DNA from: Clostridium omnivorum
GTDB taxonomy: Bacteria > Bacillota > Clostridia > Clostridiales > Clostridiaceae
Reading direction: 5' to 3'
Assembly: GCF_026012015.1 (NCBI RefSeq)
Contig: NZ_BRXR01000001.1
Location: 4,241,501-4,305,500, forward strand
Length of the DNA: 64,000 nucleotides
Made by a program: the position numbers and the translations under genes. Of the stretch, positions 25,795 through 35,357 are shown piece by piece. Positions within the stretch are counted from its first letter, which is position 1. Every line of letters starts with the position of its first letter. Under the pieces are notes generated by a model that saw only the letters and a program-made list of their open reading frames with translations, was not told the DNA's origin and ran no database searches.

Positions 25795-26910
25795 CTATTT
25801 TTCAAAAGGGAATGTAAATTGTGTTAAACTAAGTTCTTTTTTTAGCTGAAGCATTTGCTTTTGCAGCACTTCATTTACCGGAACTCCTTTATCTTTTCTG
25901 AATAACCAAGCCTCGTATTCCTTTTCACCAGCAGTATATATTCTATTTTGGCCAGGAGCCTTCTTAGAATTCCTAAGGTCTCTTAAGATCTCTCCAGTAG
26001 TCTTTTTAAAGCTTTCTAAATCAGTAAAGCTTTCAATATTGATAGCAATAAAGAAATGTCCAAGATGATAAGGAACCTTCTTACCATTTTCAAAGCCTAG
26101 AAGCCCCTTTAAGAAGGTACCACCTTGAAGGGCAGCTGATAATATTTCAACGACGGCTGCATAACCATAGCCTTTGTACCCAGCAGTTTCCTCTCCAATT
26201 CCTCCAAGAGGAGTTAAGGCAGCGGTTCCTTTAACTAAATCTTCAAGTATTTTATGAGTATCTGTTCGTGTATTACCCTTTTCATCGATTACCCATCCAG
26301 GAGGAAGCTCTTTATTTTCTCTATCGTAAACTTCAATTTTCCCTCTTTGACTAATAGAAGTAGCACAATCTAAAACAAATGGAAAATCTTCATCTGTAGG
26401 CATACCAAATGTTAGAGGATTTGTTCCAAGCATATTTTCAACACCAAAAGTAGGTGCTATAGATGGACGAGCATTTGTACCAGTAATTCCTATCATACCA
26501 TTTTCTATTGCCATCAATGGATAGTAGCCTGCAATTCCATAGTGAGTCGAGTTTCTTACTACTGTCATTCCAAGACCATAGACTTTAGCTTTATCAATAG
26601 CTATTTGCATAGCTTTTTTAGCTATAACATGTCCCATTCCATCGTGACCATCTATTACGGCAGTGGTAGGGGTTTCTTTAATTATCTCAAAATTTGTAAT
26701 AACATTTTGTATGCCTTCTTTGATTCTATCGTAATATATAGGCTTCAATCTTCCTACTCCATGAGAGTCTATTCCTCTTTTGTCAGCTGTAATTAATACA
26801 TCTGCGCATATCTTAGCATCTTCTTCAGGAACTCCTACTCCCTTAAAAACTTCCACCATAAAGCTTTCCATAACATCAAATGGAATCCAGCAAACATTTT
26901 CAGCATGCAT
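25795..26910 (-). CDS. Ldh-family NAD(P)-dependent oxidoreductase
   Basis: A 371-residue member of the malate/L-lactate/L-sulfolactate dehydrogenase family (YlbC, AllD, ComC type), unrelated to Rossmann lactate dehydrogenases. Diagnostic segments are KRGIDSHGVGRL (about 46-57), the catalytic-His region NSTHYGIAGYYPLMA, TGTNARPSIAPTFG and LGTNPLTFGMPT. AAAGGGG is two bases before ATG 26916 but eight bases before ATG 26910, so the second is preferred. It ends in its own terminator and has no clear pathway neighbours. Substrate could be malate, ureidoglycolate or another 2-hydroxy acid. Confidence 0.85.
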   Translation of the reverse strand: MHAENVCWIPFDVMESFMVEVFKGVGVPEEDAKICADVLITADKRGIDSHGVGRLKPIYYDRIKEGIQNVITNFEIIKETPTTAVIDGHDGMGHVIAKKAMQIAIDKAKVYGLGMTVVRNSTHYGIAGYYPLMAIENGMIGITGTNARPSIAPTFGVENMLGTNPLTFGMPTDEDFPFVLDCATSISQRGKIEVYDRENKELPPGWVIDEKGNTRTDTHKILEDLVKGTAALTPLGGIGEETAGYKGYGYAAVVEILSAALQGGTFLKGLLGFENGKKVPYHLGHFFIAINIESFTDLESFKKTTGEILRDLRNSKKAPGQNRIYTAGEKEYEAWLFRKDKGVPVNEVLQKQMLQLKKELSLTQFTFPFEK

Positions 26911-27096
26911 AAACATCGCCCCTTTGTATTTGAATATTCTAAATATTAGTTTAATTATATGCCTGTTATAATAAGCAGTCAACTTTGAAAAATAGTGGAA
27001 GGGGTATTTCCTGACATCAAGAATTAAGTATCGGTGATAGGGAAATTGTGGTATAATTTGCTTATCGTTTTATTAATTTTGATAAGGAGGTAGTTT

Positions 27097-27615
27097 ATGT
27101 CAGATTTATTTTTAGCTGAGCCTAGCAGTGAATATAAAAGGAGCTTTGAAAATTACGTTTTAGCATACAAAAGAATAAATGATAACTATTATTTTAATAA
27201 ATATAAAAGCGCATTAGAAAATTATGAGGGCTATTTAAACAATGTTTACTATTATTCCAAGGAAAATAACTTACCTGAAGGGGAGGTAGCTACTTCAACT
27301 TTTTGGTTAATCGATGAAAAAGAAGTTGTAGGAGTAGTAAGAGTTAGACACCAAGAGGTAGAATGTGCAGGTCATATTGGTTATGATATATCACCAGACT
27401 ATAGGAATAGAGGTTATGGAGCTCAAATTTTAAAACTGGCATTAATAAAGGCTAGAGAGTTAGGAATAGAAGAGGCTATTGTAACCTGCAATATAGACAA
27501 TATAGCCTCAAAGAAGATTATTGAAAAGAGCAATGGAAAACTATTAGGAACTATCTTTGATGAAGAAGAAAATGAATGGCTATACAAGTATAGTATTGCA
27601 GTAACATACTATTAA
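27097..27615 (+). CDS. GNAT-family N-acetyltransferase
   Basis: A 172-residue acetyltransferase. The acetyl-CoA loop (motif A) is ISPDYRNRGYGAQILKLAL (about 108-126), preceded by GHIGYD and followed by TCNIDNIASKKIIEKSNGKL (about 137-156). The product is a close relative in length and motif layout of the protein at 46418-46927 (shared TCNxDNIAS-K-I...GG-like block). GGAGG precedes ATG 27097. Acceptor unknown. Confidence 0.85.
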   Translation: MSDLFLAEPSSEYKRSFENYVLAYKRINDNYYFNKYKSALENYEGYLNNVYYYSKENNLPEGEVATSTFWLIDEKEVVGVVRVRHQEVECAGHIGYDISPDYRNRGYGAQILKLALIKARELGIEEAIVTCNIDNIASKKIIEKSNGKLLGTIFDEEENEWLYKYSIAVTYY

Positions 27616-27752
27616 CAAGGATATATTATTTTTTATTATATTTTAGTTTGTAAATTATATAAGGTGAAGCCCTAACAGGAAAGTTATTTTGAGAGTTATA
27701 TATTGAAAGAATAACTTTAATTTAATTCTCATAGCAATATTTTTAAAACAAC

Positions 27753-27778
27753 AAAGGGAACTGTGGAGAGCTCCCTTT
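27753..27778 (-). terminator. Weak terminator of the FAD-oxidoreductase gene
   Basis: AAAGGGA (27753-27759) and TCCCTTT (27772-27778) around a 12-base loop, with a T-rich tract on the minus strand. Confidence 0.5.
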
Positions 27779-27795
27779 AGGTTTGACTCTTAATA

Positions 27796-28911
27796 TTAAG
27801 CTTTTGAATTTTTATAATTATTCCAGATAGTCATTGAAGGGGTCAAGACTTTAAGTACTTCAAGCTGGCTTTCATTACTGCATACTTTATCAATTATCCC
27901 ATTAAACAATTTATTATCTAAGTTTTTTATTATTAAATCTATATTGTTATCATTCAGATTTTCCAAAAATCTTCTTAGTATAATTGATTTATTATAGTTT
28001 TCAAATAATGGTTTTACTAGTTCCTCATATTTACCCAAATTGCACAAATCATAAGCTGAATAAATACCTGTTAGCATTGAAGCAAACTGCCCAAAGCCAA
28101 GCCCTGGTGATATTGTCCCAAAACAATTTCCTACGAAATATGTATTATCAATTATTGGCTTATCACATATACCCATCATATATCTTGTAATCTCGAATCT
28201 ATCAGTAATCCTGAAATTTTGATCTAAATCTTTACAAGCCGTGCTATAAAAGGATTCCCATATAGTGCTTATATCAAGTTTTATATTGTTTGGATAATCT
28301 GGATAAGCTATAACCAAATTAGCTTCACTTTCAGAAAAAGGTATCAGCCATGCATATCCCTTTGGAATTATATCATAGTTAAACCATACATGAGCAATAC
28401 TTGTAAGAAATTCACCCTCAACTGTTGCACCTTTTATGGTGCAGGTTAGGTCACATCTGTAATTTCCAAGTTTAGCAGCATATTCACCATCTCCAGGTGC
28501 TAATATTATATATTCAAATTCCTTGCATAATTGTTCATATTCATAAGTGGAATTAAAGTTAATTTTAGTTTTAACCTGCTTTTCTAATTGACATTCATAA
28601 GAATTTTGATGCCTGCCTCTAATATTCACATAACCTATAGTACCATCAATGCTTCCCACTTCATTTTTAGAATGTACCACTAATTTTTTAACCGTATCTG
28701 TAGGCACTAAATTTATATGGAAATTTTCTTTAAGATGCAGCAAATCATCTTTAATTGGCCTATTTAGAATGCTAAAGGTAGCTTCTCCATTCACAAATCT
28801 ATCTCCAACACGATTTCTTTTTTCAAAAATAGCTGGTTTAATACCATGTCTTTCTAAGGTTATAGCACAAGATAATCCAGACATTCCTGCTCCCATAATA
28901 GCAACTTCCAT
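27796..28911 (-). CDS. FAD-dependent oxidoreductase (geranylgeranyl reductase-like)
   Basis: A 371-residue flavoprotein. The FAD-binding GxGxxG is VAIMGAGMSGLSCAITLERHG (residues 3-23), with the second site ILAPGDGEYA (near 140) and GNCFGTISPGLGFGQFASMLTG (near 265) matching the GG-reductase/PHBH-like group. GGAGGTG before ATG 28911 sets the start; the frame extends 28 codons upstream without a ribosome site. Homologues hydrogenate isoprenoid chains or oxidise phenols. It is followed upstream by an MFS exporter, 96 bases away on the same strand. Confidence 0.75.
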   Translation of the reverse strand: MEVAIMGAGMSGLSCAITLERHGIKPAIFEKRNRVGDRFVNGEATFSILNRPIKDDLLHLKENFHINLVPTDTVKKLVVHSKNEVGSIDGTIGYVNIRGRHQNSYECQLEKQVKTKINFNSTYEYEQLCKEFEYIILAPGDGEYAAKLGNYRCDLTCTIKGATVEGEFLTSIAHVWFNYDIIPKGYAWLIPFSESEANLVIAYPDYPNNIKLDISTIWESFYSTACKDLDQNFRITDRFEITRYMMGICDKPIIDNTYFVGNCFGTISPGLGFGQFASMLTGIYSAYDLCNLGKYEELVKPLFENYNKSIILRRFLENLNDNNIDLIIKNLDNKLFNGIIDKVCSNESQLEVLKVLTPSMTIWNNYKNSKA

Positions 28912-29007
28912 AGTAAACACCTCCATGCATGAATAGTTTTTATCATAATAAACTTTGTATACATTAAAATGAAATTTTGTTATTGTATTGTGCAAAATGA
29001 AATGTCC

Positions 29008-30441
29008 CTATGGCATGTGGTTCACTATTTTTTTCTTTTTTAACCTTATAGCTGTAAGCACAACTCCTAGAAGGCATATGAGAGCATCCATAATATACAC
29101 ATATCTCATTCCAAAAATGAATACGCCATTTCTACCTTCTACGTAACCAAATACTTTAGTGCCCATTTTTATACTCATTAAGGAATAGAGAAGTAAGGTT
29201 GACAGTGCAACACCAGACGATTGTCCTAAATTTCTAATAAAAGCATTTACACTTCCAGCAATGCCAAGCTTATCCCTTGGAGCTGAGGACATTACTAAGG
29301 AGTTATTAGGAGGTAAAAACAAACCGTTTCCTATAGCCATTATTGATATATATATGCACATGAGCCAAATTGGAGTATCTTGGCTTAAAGTTGCCATTAG
29401 CAGCATTGATGTACCTATAAGTAATAGTCCTATGAAAGTTAAAAACTCTGATCCAATTTTATCAGACAGATAGCCGCTGAAAGGGGAAATCATGGTTAGG
29501 ATTACAGGGTAGGTCATCATAATAATACCCGTAGTGCTTGGAGCAATTTTCAAAACATTTTCAAGATAAAAAGGTTGGACTATGTTATTGCTGTTGATAG
29601 ACATATAGGAGATAAAGGTACATAATATTCCAACAGAAAAAAGAGAATTTTTAAATATAGAAAGATCTAAAAGTGGATACTTTGATTTCTCTTCTATAAA
29701 TATAAATATAATAAATAGAAAGATAGCAACAGCAAAGGAAGCAAGGATTACAGTATTTCCATAACCAATAGTTTGACCTCTTACTAGAGAATAAAACATT
29801 AGGATAACGCTTATACCAAAAAGTACAGCTCCAAGAAAATCAATATTCTCAGTTTTATTTTTTATGCTGCAAGGCAAAATTTTAAAGCCAACTGCAGTAG
29901 CTATGATGCCTATAGGTATATTTATAAGAAAAATATAATTCCAACTGAAGTAGGAGACAATAAAACCTCCTAAAGGCGGTCCAATCATTGTGCCCAATGC
30001 TAAAAAGGTTCCAGATATACCAAGGGCTCTTCCTCTTTCGTTTGAAGGGAACACTTGAGTAATTATTCCTTGATTATTTGCCATAGCAGCGGAGGCACCT
30101 AAAGCTTGAACAATCCTTGCAAGCACTAGAAAGGTAAGATTTTCTGATAATCCACAAAGCAATGATCCAGCAGTAAATACAAGTAATCCAATATTAAAAA
30201 CTATAGATTTTCCCTTTATATCACCTAATCTGCCAAAGAATAATATTGTGCTAACTATTGAAATGAGATAACAAATTACTATTAGCTGTATAGAGGACAT
30301 AGTAACTGAAAATATATTAACCATCACTGGCAGTGCTACGTTTACAATGGTGCTGTCCAGGGTTGCCATAAATGGAAGTAGAACTACAACCGATAATATC
30401 ATCCATCGATTTTTATAGACACTCTTATTGTATGCTTCCAT
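29008..30441 (-). CDS. DHA2-family MFS drug exporter
   Basis: A 477-residue, fourteen-helix exporter of the EmrB/QacA type. Motif C-like NIPIGIIATAVG and GPPLGGFIVSYFSW, motif A GRLGDIKGKSIV (about 77-88) and the N-terminal FMATLDSTIVNVALPVM (first helix) are typical. Three in-frame starts exist (GTG 30468, ATG 30456, ATG 30441). The last matches the N-terminus of homologues, though AAGGA is 14 bases away. It likely precedes the oxidoreductase gene in one unit. Substrate is a hydrophobic drug or metabolite. Confidence 0.85.
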   Translation of the reverse strand: MEAYNKSVYKNRWMILSVVVLLPFMATLDSTIVNVALPVMVNIFSVTMSSIQLIVICYLISIVSTILFFGRLGDIKGKSIVFNIGLLVFTAGSLLCGLSENLTFLVLARIVQALGASAAMANNQGIITQVFPSNERGRALGISGTFLALGTMIGPPLGGFIVSYFSWNYIFLINIPIGIIATAVGFKILPCSIKNKTENIDFLGAVLFGISVILMFYSLVRGQTIGYGNTVILASFAVAIFLFIIFIFIEEKSKYPLLDLSIFKNSLFSVGILCTFISYMSINSNNIVQPFYLENVLKIAPSTTGIIMMTYPVILTMISPFSGYLSDKIGSEFLTFIGLLLIGTSMLLMATLSQDTPIWLMCIYISIMAIGNGLFLPPNNSLVMSSAPRDKLGIAGSVNAFIRNLGQSSGVALSTLLLYSLMSIKMGTKVFGYVEGRNGVFIFGMRYVYIMDALICLLGVVLTAIRLKKKKIVNHMP

Positions 30442-30736
30442 TGCAAAAAAACACATCCTTTCTTTCACTCTATTTAACTAATTCAGTATTATTATATTAG
30501 AATCATTGAGAAATGGTACTATAGAAACAAGAATAATCACAAATCCGCTGAACTCAAATGCTTGTTCTATTCAGATTTGAGCAGATGATAACTGATGACT
30601 ATTGCAGTTTTAAATTCGAGCCCAATACACTATAAAAAATTTAATAAAAACATGGAGTATAGGTGTTAAACAATGCGCAACATTATACTTAAATGAATAA
30701 CCTAAATATGTAATAACTATTTTTTGGAGGTTGTGA

Positions 30737-31549
30737 ATGGGCTACTATATTAAGGCAGAAGCTGATGTGAAAATTTACGTGGAGGATCTTAACCCAAAAG
30801 GCAATAAGACAATCTTATTTTTACACGGGTGGCCTGGAAGTCATAAACTGTTTGAATATCAGTTTGACAGTCTTCCTAAGATGGGGTTTAGATGCATAGG
30901 TATTGATACCAGGGGATTTGGATATTCGGATAAGCCTTGGAACGGCTATAATTACGACAGGTTGTCAGATGATGTTAGAGTTGTAATAGATTCATTAAAG
31001 CTAAAGGATATTACTCTGGCAGGACATTCAACTGGAGGAGCAATTGCCATAAGATATATGGCTCGCCATAAAGGCTATGGAGTATCAAAACTGGCTCTTT
31101 TTGCGGCAGCGGCACCTAGTCTTATTAAGCGTCCTAATTTTCCTTATGGTCTGAACAAAGAAACTGTCTTGCAAATAATTGATGGAACATACAGTGACCG
31201 TCCTAAAATGCTTCAGGGCTTTGGTGATAACTTTTTCTATAAGCATATATCTGAAGCTTTTTCAGAATGGTTCTTCCAATTAGGATTACAAGCATCAGGT
31301 TGGGCCACAGCAGCTATAGCAAAAACTTGGATAAATGAAGTGCTTTTTTCGGATCTGAAAGCAATAAATGTTCCTACTTTAATCATCCATGGGATTCATG
31401 ATGAAGTAGTACCTTTTGAATTAGGGGAAATACAAAAGCAAACTATTAGAAATTCAAAACTTATACCTTTTAATTACAGCGGACATGGGGCATTTTATGA
31501 TGAACGCGATAAATTTAATAAAGAATTAGTGAAGTTTATAGAAGAATAG
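30737..31549 (+). CDS. Alpha/beta hydrolase (haloperoxidase/esterase-like)
   Basis: A 270-residue alpha/beta hydrolase. The oxyanion HGWPG is at 30-34, the nucleophile Ser98 lies in GHSTGG, the acid Asp is in IHGIHDEVVP (near 217), and the catalytic His in YSGHGAFYDE (near 250). GGAGG precedes ATG/GTG start 30737. Family members are esterases, C-C hydrolases or cofactor-free haloperoxidases. It is monocistronic with a strong terminator. Confidence 0.88.
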   Translation: MGYYIKAEADVKIYVEDLNPKGNKTILFLHGWPGSHKLFEYQFDSLPKMGFRCIGIDTRGFGYSDKPWNGYNYDRLSDDVRVVIDSLKLKDITLAGHSTGGAIAIRYMARHKGYGVSKLALFAAAAPSLIKRPNFPYGLNKETVLQIIDGTYSDRPKMLQGFGDNFFYKHISEAFSEWFFQLGLQASGWATAAIAKTWINEVLFSDLKAINVPTLIIHGIHDEVVPFELGEIQKQTIRNSKLIPFNYSGHGAFYDERDKFNKELVKFIEE

Positions 31550-31555
31550 TTAATA

Positions 31556-31605
31556 ACGAGTTGAATACGATATTGTTACTAAAGAATTTACTGTATTCAA
31601 CTCGT
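31556..31605. terminator. Strong bidirectional terminator
   Basis: Perfect 13-base arms ACGAGTTGAATAC (31556-31568) and GTATTCAACTCGT (31593-31605), then CTATTTTTAT. Confidence 0.75.
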
Positions 31606-31623
31606 CTATTTTTATCTATAACT

Positions 31624-31935
31624 TTAAATTACAGTTCGAATATAGAAAAGCAATATTAATGAAAGAACTGCTAAAATTATCTTTAGTATTCGATATTCCT
31701 TATTTCTAACTGATTCTATAAATAATATTAAAGCTAGCAAAAGCCAGACCTTCTCAATTAGAAAAAGCCCTAAAAGTGTTAATAGTGAGAAACCCAATAA
31801 GGGTGATACTAAAATTAATGATATTAAAAAAACTACAGCTAATGTGATAAGTCTTGCTTTGAGAGAATATTGCTTATAGTAGGAAAATGCTAAAAAGCAT
31901 ACAATAAATAATAAAACTATCCAATGAATAATCAT
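31624..31935 (-). CDS. Small membrane protein of unknown function
   Basis: A 103-residue protein of three to four hydrophobic segments (IHWIVLLFIVCFLAFSYY, LITLAVVFLISLILVSPLLG, LLTLLGLFLIEKVWLLLALI) and a basic end. Two starts are possible: ATG 31935 after GGGGG, and GTG 31977 after AAGGGA, which would add 14 polar residues. It is the last gene of the polyferredoxin-PadR unit, 19-61 bases after padR. Function not recognised. Confidence 0.55.
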   Translation of the reverse strand: MIIHWIVLLFIVCFLAFSYYKQYSLKARLITLAVVFLISLILVSPLLGFSLLTLLGLFLIEKVWLLLALILFIESVRNKEYRILKIILAVLSLILLFYIRTVI

Positions 31936-31995
31936 TTCTTTATAACCCCCATACCTATTTGTAAAATTGGTATTCACATAAAGATTTCCCTTATA

Positions 31996-32529
31996 TCACT
32001 TCAAAATTTTCTTTGCTTCATCACACCAATCCAAATATGCTTCATAGGCTTTTACTCCAAATAGGGCAGTGAGAAAGTAATATTTATGGGCATCATCTTG
32101 AAGAATGCCTTCTAAAGACATTACTGCTCCCTTCAAAACGATAAGTTCGTTTTTTATCTTTTCCTCAAAATTCTCAATATGCTCTAGTGAAATCTTTGTA
32201 CCAGCAACACTGCCGAAAAATAGTTTTAAAAGAGTCTCATAGCGAAGTTCGTCCTTTGTTACAGGAATAGCAAGCCATTCCTGTAAATGATATCGTCCAG
32301 TATTTGTAATAGTATAAATGATTTTATCTCTGCCATTTTCCACAGTCTCATTTTTCGTAACAAAGCCATCCGCCACTAATGAACTGAGGGTTGGATAAAT
32401 ACTTCCATAGCTGCCGCTCCAGAAGTATTTTAACATTGTGTCAATACGTTTTTTTATTTCATATCCTGTCAAGGATTCATGGCTTAACAGCCCCAAAATC
32501 ACTTGATCCATTTTCTTGTCATTTGCCAT
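31996..32529 (-). CDS. PadR-family transcriptional regulator
   Basis: A 177-residue regulator. The winged helix (about 8-95) includes ILGLLSHESLTGYEIKKRID and GSYGSIYPTLSSLVADGFV, followed by the wing ENGRDKIIYTITNTGR. The C-terminal dimerisation helices carry the Vir/PadR_AT pattern (about 110-177). It follows the polyferredoxin gene by 11 bases. Two PadR-like palindromes lie in the promoter of that gene, so it probably autorepresses the operon. Effector unknown. Confidence 0.88.
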   Translation of the reverse strand: MANDKKMDQVILGLLSHESLTGYEIKKRIDTMLKYFWSGSYGSIYPTLSSLVADGFVTKNETVENGRDKIIYTITNTGRYHLQEWLAIPVTKDELRYETLLKLFFGSVAGTKISLEHIENFEEKIKNELIVLKGAVMSLEGILQDDAHKYYFLTALFGVKAYEAYLDWCDEAKKILK

Positions 32530-32539
32530 TATAATTTCC

Positions 32540-33252
32540 TCATTTCTTCATACTATATCTTAGTACTTTTTTTGGACATATATCTATACATTCACCACAT
32601 AATATACATTCCGTATTACTTAATTGTCCTTTAGACACCATTCCTACCACATCTAAGCTCATAGGACATTTTTTATTGCACTGCTTGCATGAGATACATT
32701 TTTCATGATTTACTTTGATATGCAGCTGCGGAACATGCATCAGTTTGCCTAGTTTTACTCCAATAACCATGAATGGTGCCATCCAGCAAAAGTAATGGCA
32801 GAAAGTTCTTTTGCCAAACAAAATTGCGGGAATGAAAATCAATAATATAACGCCATAATAGATTATAAAGCAATAAATATTCCATGATCAGTCATATAAA
32901 AAGGATCTATAGTCACATTGTTTTTACCTAAAATAAAGCTTGCTATAACTGCAGCTATCCAAACACACCAGATAACATATTTAATATTATTTCTCCAGCT
33001 TTGTTTTGGTGATTTATCATTTATGGAGAAAGCACATTCTTGCAGACCGCCTGCAGGGCATAAATATCCGCAAAAGAATCTCCCTAAAAATATTGAACCA
33101 AACAACATAATGGAAAATACAATAAAACTTCCATTAATAATTCTTTCCATAGCACCTTGAATAATAATGTATGGTGAAAGATACCACATAGTAATAGGAA
33201 ATAATAAAAATGCTGTAACCAGAAGAAGTTTTCTAACCTTTTGTCTTTTCAA
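32540..33252 (-). pseudogene. Membrane polyferredoxin, frameshifted
   Basis: Two frames together make one 4Fe-4S membrane protein. The first part (33252-32863) has membrane helices and FFCGYLCPAGGLQE, and stops after the DPFYMTDHGIFIAL end. The second part, in another frame, continues from about 32885 through IYYGVILLIFIPAILFGKRT, FCHYFCWMAPF, CISCKQCNKKCP and CILCGECIDICP. One lost base (or two gained) near 32868-32885 explains the break. TTG 33252, seven bases after GGAGG, is the likely start. If not a sequencing error it is a recent pseudogene; the regulator and small membrane protein downstream remain intact. Confidence 0.7.
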
Positions 33253-33265
33253 AGTCCATCCCTCC

Positions 33266-33315
33266 ATATATCAATCTGATATATAAATAATATATCAAGT
33301 TGATATATTAGTCAA
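33266..33315 (-). promoter_or_regulatory. Promoter with two tandem PadR-type operators
   Basis: Minus-strand TTGACT (33310-33315), 17-base spacer and TATTAT (33287-33292). Operator 1 is ATATATCAAGTTGATATAT (33290-33308), covering the spacer. Operator 2 is ATATATCAATCTGATATAT (33266-33284), just upstream of the ribosome site. The centres are 24 bases apart, about two helical turns. Confidence 0.75.
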
Positions 33316-33376
33316 CACTATAGAGTATAACTACTTTTTTATTTATGATAATTATAGCGTTGCTTGCAATGAACTA

Positions 33377-34042
33377 TTAGTCTATATTAGCAAGATGATT
33401 TAAGGCATCATGATCAAGGATTTTGTATCCATTTGTGATCTTCTTAAGGATTCCTTTTTTTATAAAGTTAGCTATCACAAATAATAGGTGTCTATAAGTT
33501 ACAGCAAGATATTCTGCAGTCTCGGTATGTTTTTCTGAGTAAATACTTCCGTGGGCAGTGAGTTGAATACACCTGGCAAGTCGATTTTCAAGCGGGTAGG
33601 ACATGTTGTGTGTATAGGTGCGTGAATTATTAGTAGCCTTTTTTCCTAGATATATGCAGAGTTCTCTAAGAAATACTGAATCGCTTAATAAAGTATTACG
33701 GAATTGCTGCATGGGTATGGCAATACAAGTAACTGTAGTCATAGCTTGTACTCCAATGGCATCCCTTTGAGCGTTAAGAAGCTCCATTTCACCTATAAAG
33801 CAGGGTGCATACAGAAAATTAACCAGCGAAGTTTTACCATTGCTGTGGGTAATATAAACCTTTGCCTTACCATCTACTACAAAGTAAAGATATTCTGGTG
33901 TCTGACCTTCACATAATATAAATTCATCAGCTTCAAAGCGATGTATTTGAGTAAAAGTAAGTATGTGATCAGAAAAATAATGGAAAAATTCCGAGCTCTC
34001 TGCAGCTATTTTAATTTGTTCAGGTGATGTGACACGTTCCAT
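33377..34042 (-). CDS. Crp/Fnr-family regulator, YeiL-like
   Basis: A 221-residue regulator with an N-terminal cyclic-nucleotide-binding-like fold (about 25-140, GEMELLNAQRDAIGV) and a C-terminal winged helix (about 160-221). The block TAEYLAVTYRHLLFVIANF strongly resembles E. coli YeiL. No Cys cluster for an FNR-type Fe-S centre is evident. GGAGG precedes ATG 34042. It is divergent from the MFS gene and probably controls it. Ligand unknown. Confidence 0.8.
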   Translation of the reverse strand: MERVTSPEQIKIAAESSEFFHYFSDHILTFTQIHRFEADEFILCEGQTPEYLYFVVDGKAKVYITHSNGKTSLVNFLYAPCFIGEMELLNAQRDAIGVQAMTTVTCIAIPMQQFRNTLLSDSVFLRELCIYLGKKATNNSRTYTHNMSYPLENRLARCIQLTAHGSIYSEKHTETAEYLAVTYRHLLFVIANFIKKGILKKITNGYKILDHDALNHLANID

Positions 34043-34059
34043 GGTTACCTCCTATAATG

Positions 34060-34071
34060 TGAGATTTCTCA
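34060..34071. promoter_or_regulatory. Palindrome in the Crp/MFS divergent region
   Basis: TGAGATTTCTCA, with flanking TG/TA, reads as a Crp/Fnr-like half-site pair between the two divergent genes. Confidence 0.45.
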
Positions 34072-34131
34072 TATAATTGTACAGCCCACTTTGTTATAAT
34101 GCAACTAACAGATACAATTGGGGGGATAGAC

Positions 34132-35319
34132 ATGGGAAAAAAGAAGGCAGCTAAAAATGCAACACTTCCTTACGCCATTCTGCAGTCAATGGTATGGGGG
34201 AATTTTGGCGTGTTAATCTGCTATGCAGGCAAATTCAGCCTTGCTCAGGGACTTTCCAATACTCAATATGGTATTATTTTTGGAATAGTGTCGGGAAGTG
34301 CATTTATACTTCAGTTGATGCTGGCACAAATCGTTGGGAAAAGCACCAAAAGAGAAGCACTTAGCTTCGCAATACTTGTTCAATCTGGGGTTACAGTAAT
34401 CTGTGGTGCTGTGTTGTATTTCGCTGGGCTTCAGAGATATCCAGCTGTAGTTCTTCTCGCAGTTATGTGTATATTGCTGCAGACTTTTCCGGCTACGGTC
34501 GATTCTTATGGCATGTTGAAGATACAGGTAGGTATGCATATAAATCTTGGAATTTCTCGAGGCTTCGGTTCATTAGCTTATAGTGTCATTACTTATTTAT
34601 GCGGATGGAGTATTGCAGAATTTGGCATAAAGGTAGTTCCTTTTATGGGAACTCTTCTGGCTCTTGCACTATTTGGTGGTGTATTGGCATTCCCAAAGGA
34701 AATAGCTACAACAAAGCAAGAACACAGCGATAATTTAGTTAAGCAAAAGTTATGGGATAAAAGCTTTACCATGGCTCTTGCAGGCTTCTTTTTTCTTTAT
34801 GCAAGTCATAATTTTCTATGCAATTATATGTATCAGATAGTGGTAGCACGTGGCGGAAGCGAGTCTACAATGGGTCTAGCCACTTCCATTGGAGCAATGC
34901 TTGAACTCCCAGCTATGTTTCTAGTAGTTAAGCTTATGAAAATTAAACGTTGTGATTTTTGGCTGAAAGCTTCAGGCGTTTTTATGACAATGAAAGCACT
35001 GCTTTATTTTATGTCGGGATCTATGATGGGTATATTTGCAGCACAGTTAATGCAACTAGGCGGGTTTTCACTGTTTTCAATCACCTCTGTTTATTATATA
35101 GGTTCAACGGTATCAATTGAAAATTCTGTACGTGGACAGACTTATCGTGCCGCAACTTGTACGTTCAGCAATTTGCTAGCTTATTTTCTTGGAGGCGTGG
35201 TTTGCGATTATACTAGCCCTCAGGGGGTTATAGCATTATCAATTGCATGTGGACTGATTGGAACTATAATACTACTTTTTTCCTGCCATAAAGTTGAAAA
35301 AGCAGTAGGGGTAAGTTAA
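34132..35319 (+). CDS. MFS transporter
   Basis: A 395-residue, twelve-helix transporter. The loop 2-3 signature is degenerate (GKSTKREALSF), as in the MFS_1-like/LacY-related group, and an eleventh-helix region SRGFGSLAYSVI is also typical of that branch. GGGGGATAGAC precedes ATG 34132; the frame is open from 34099 without a better start. It is divergent from the YeiL-like regulator. Codon use is visibly less AT-rich than most neighbours, which may mark transfer. Substrate unknown. Confidence 0.78.
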   Translation: MGKKKAAKNATLPYAILQSMVWGNFGVLICYAGKFSLAQGLSNTQYGIIFGIVSGSAFILQLMLAQIVGKSTKREALSFAILVQSGVTVICGAVLYFAGLQRYPAVVLLAVMCILLQTFPATVDSYGMLKIQVGMHINLGISRGFGSLAYSVITYLCGWSIAEFGIKVVPFMGTLLALALFGGVLAFPKEIATTKQEHSDNLVKQKLWDKSFTMALAGFFFLYASHNFLCNYMYQIVVARGGSESTMGLATSIGAMLELPAMFLVVKLMKIKRCDFWLKASGVFMTMKALLYFMSGSMMGIFAAQLMQLGGFSLFSITSVYYIGSTVSIENSVRGQTYRAATCTFSNLLAYFLGGVVCDYTSPQGVIALSIACGLIGTIILLFSCHKVEKAVGVS

Positions 35320-35327
35320 AGTTTTAT

Positions 35328-35357
35328 AAAAAAGCATGTTTCTCAACATGCTTTTTT
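35328..35357. terminator. Bidirectional terminator
   Basis: AAAAAAGCATGTT (35328-35340) and AACATGCTTTTTT (35345-35357) around TCTC. It ends both the MFS gene and the convergent hydrolase gene, whose stop codon touches it. Confidence 0.88.
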
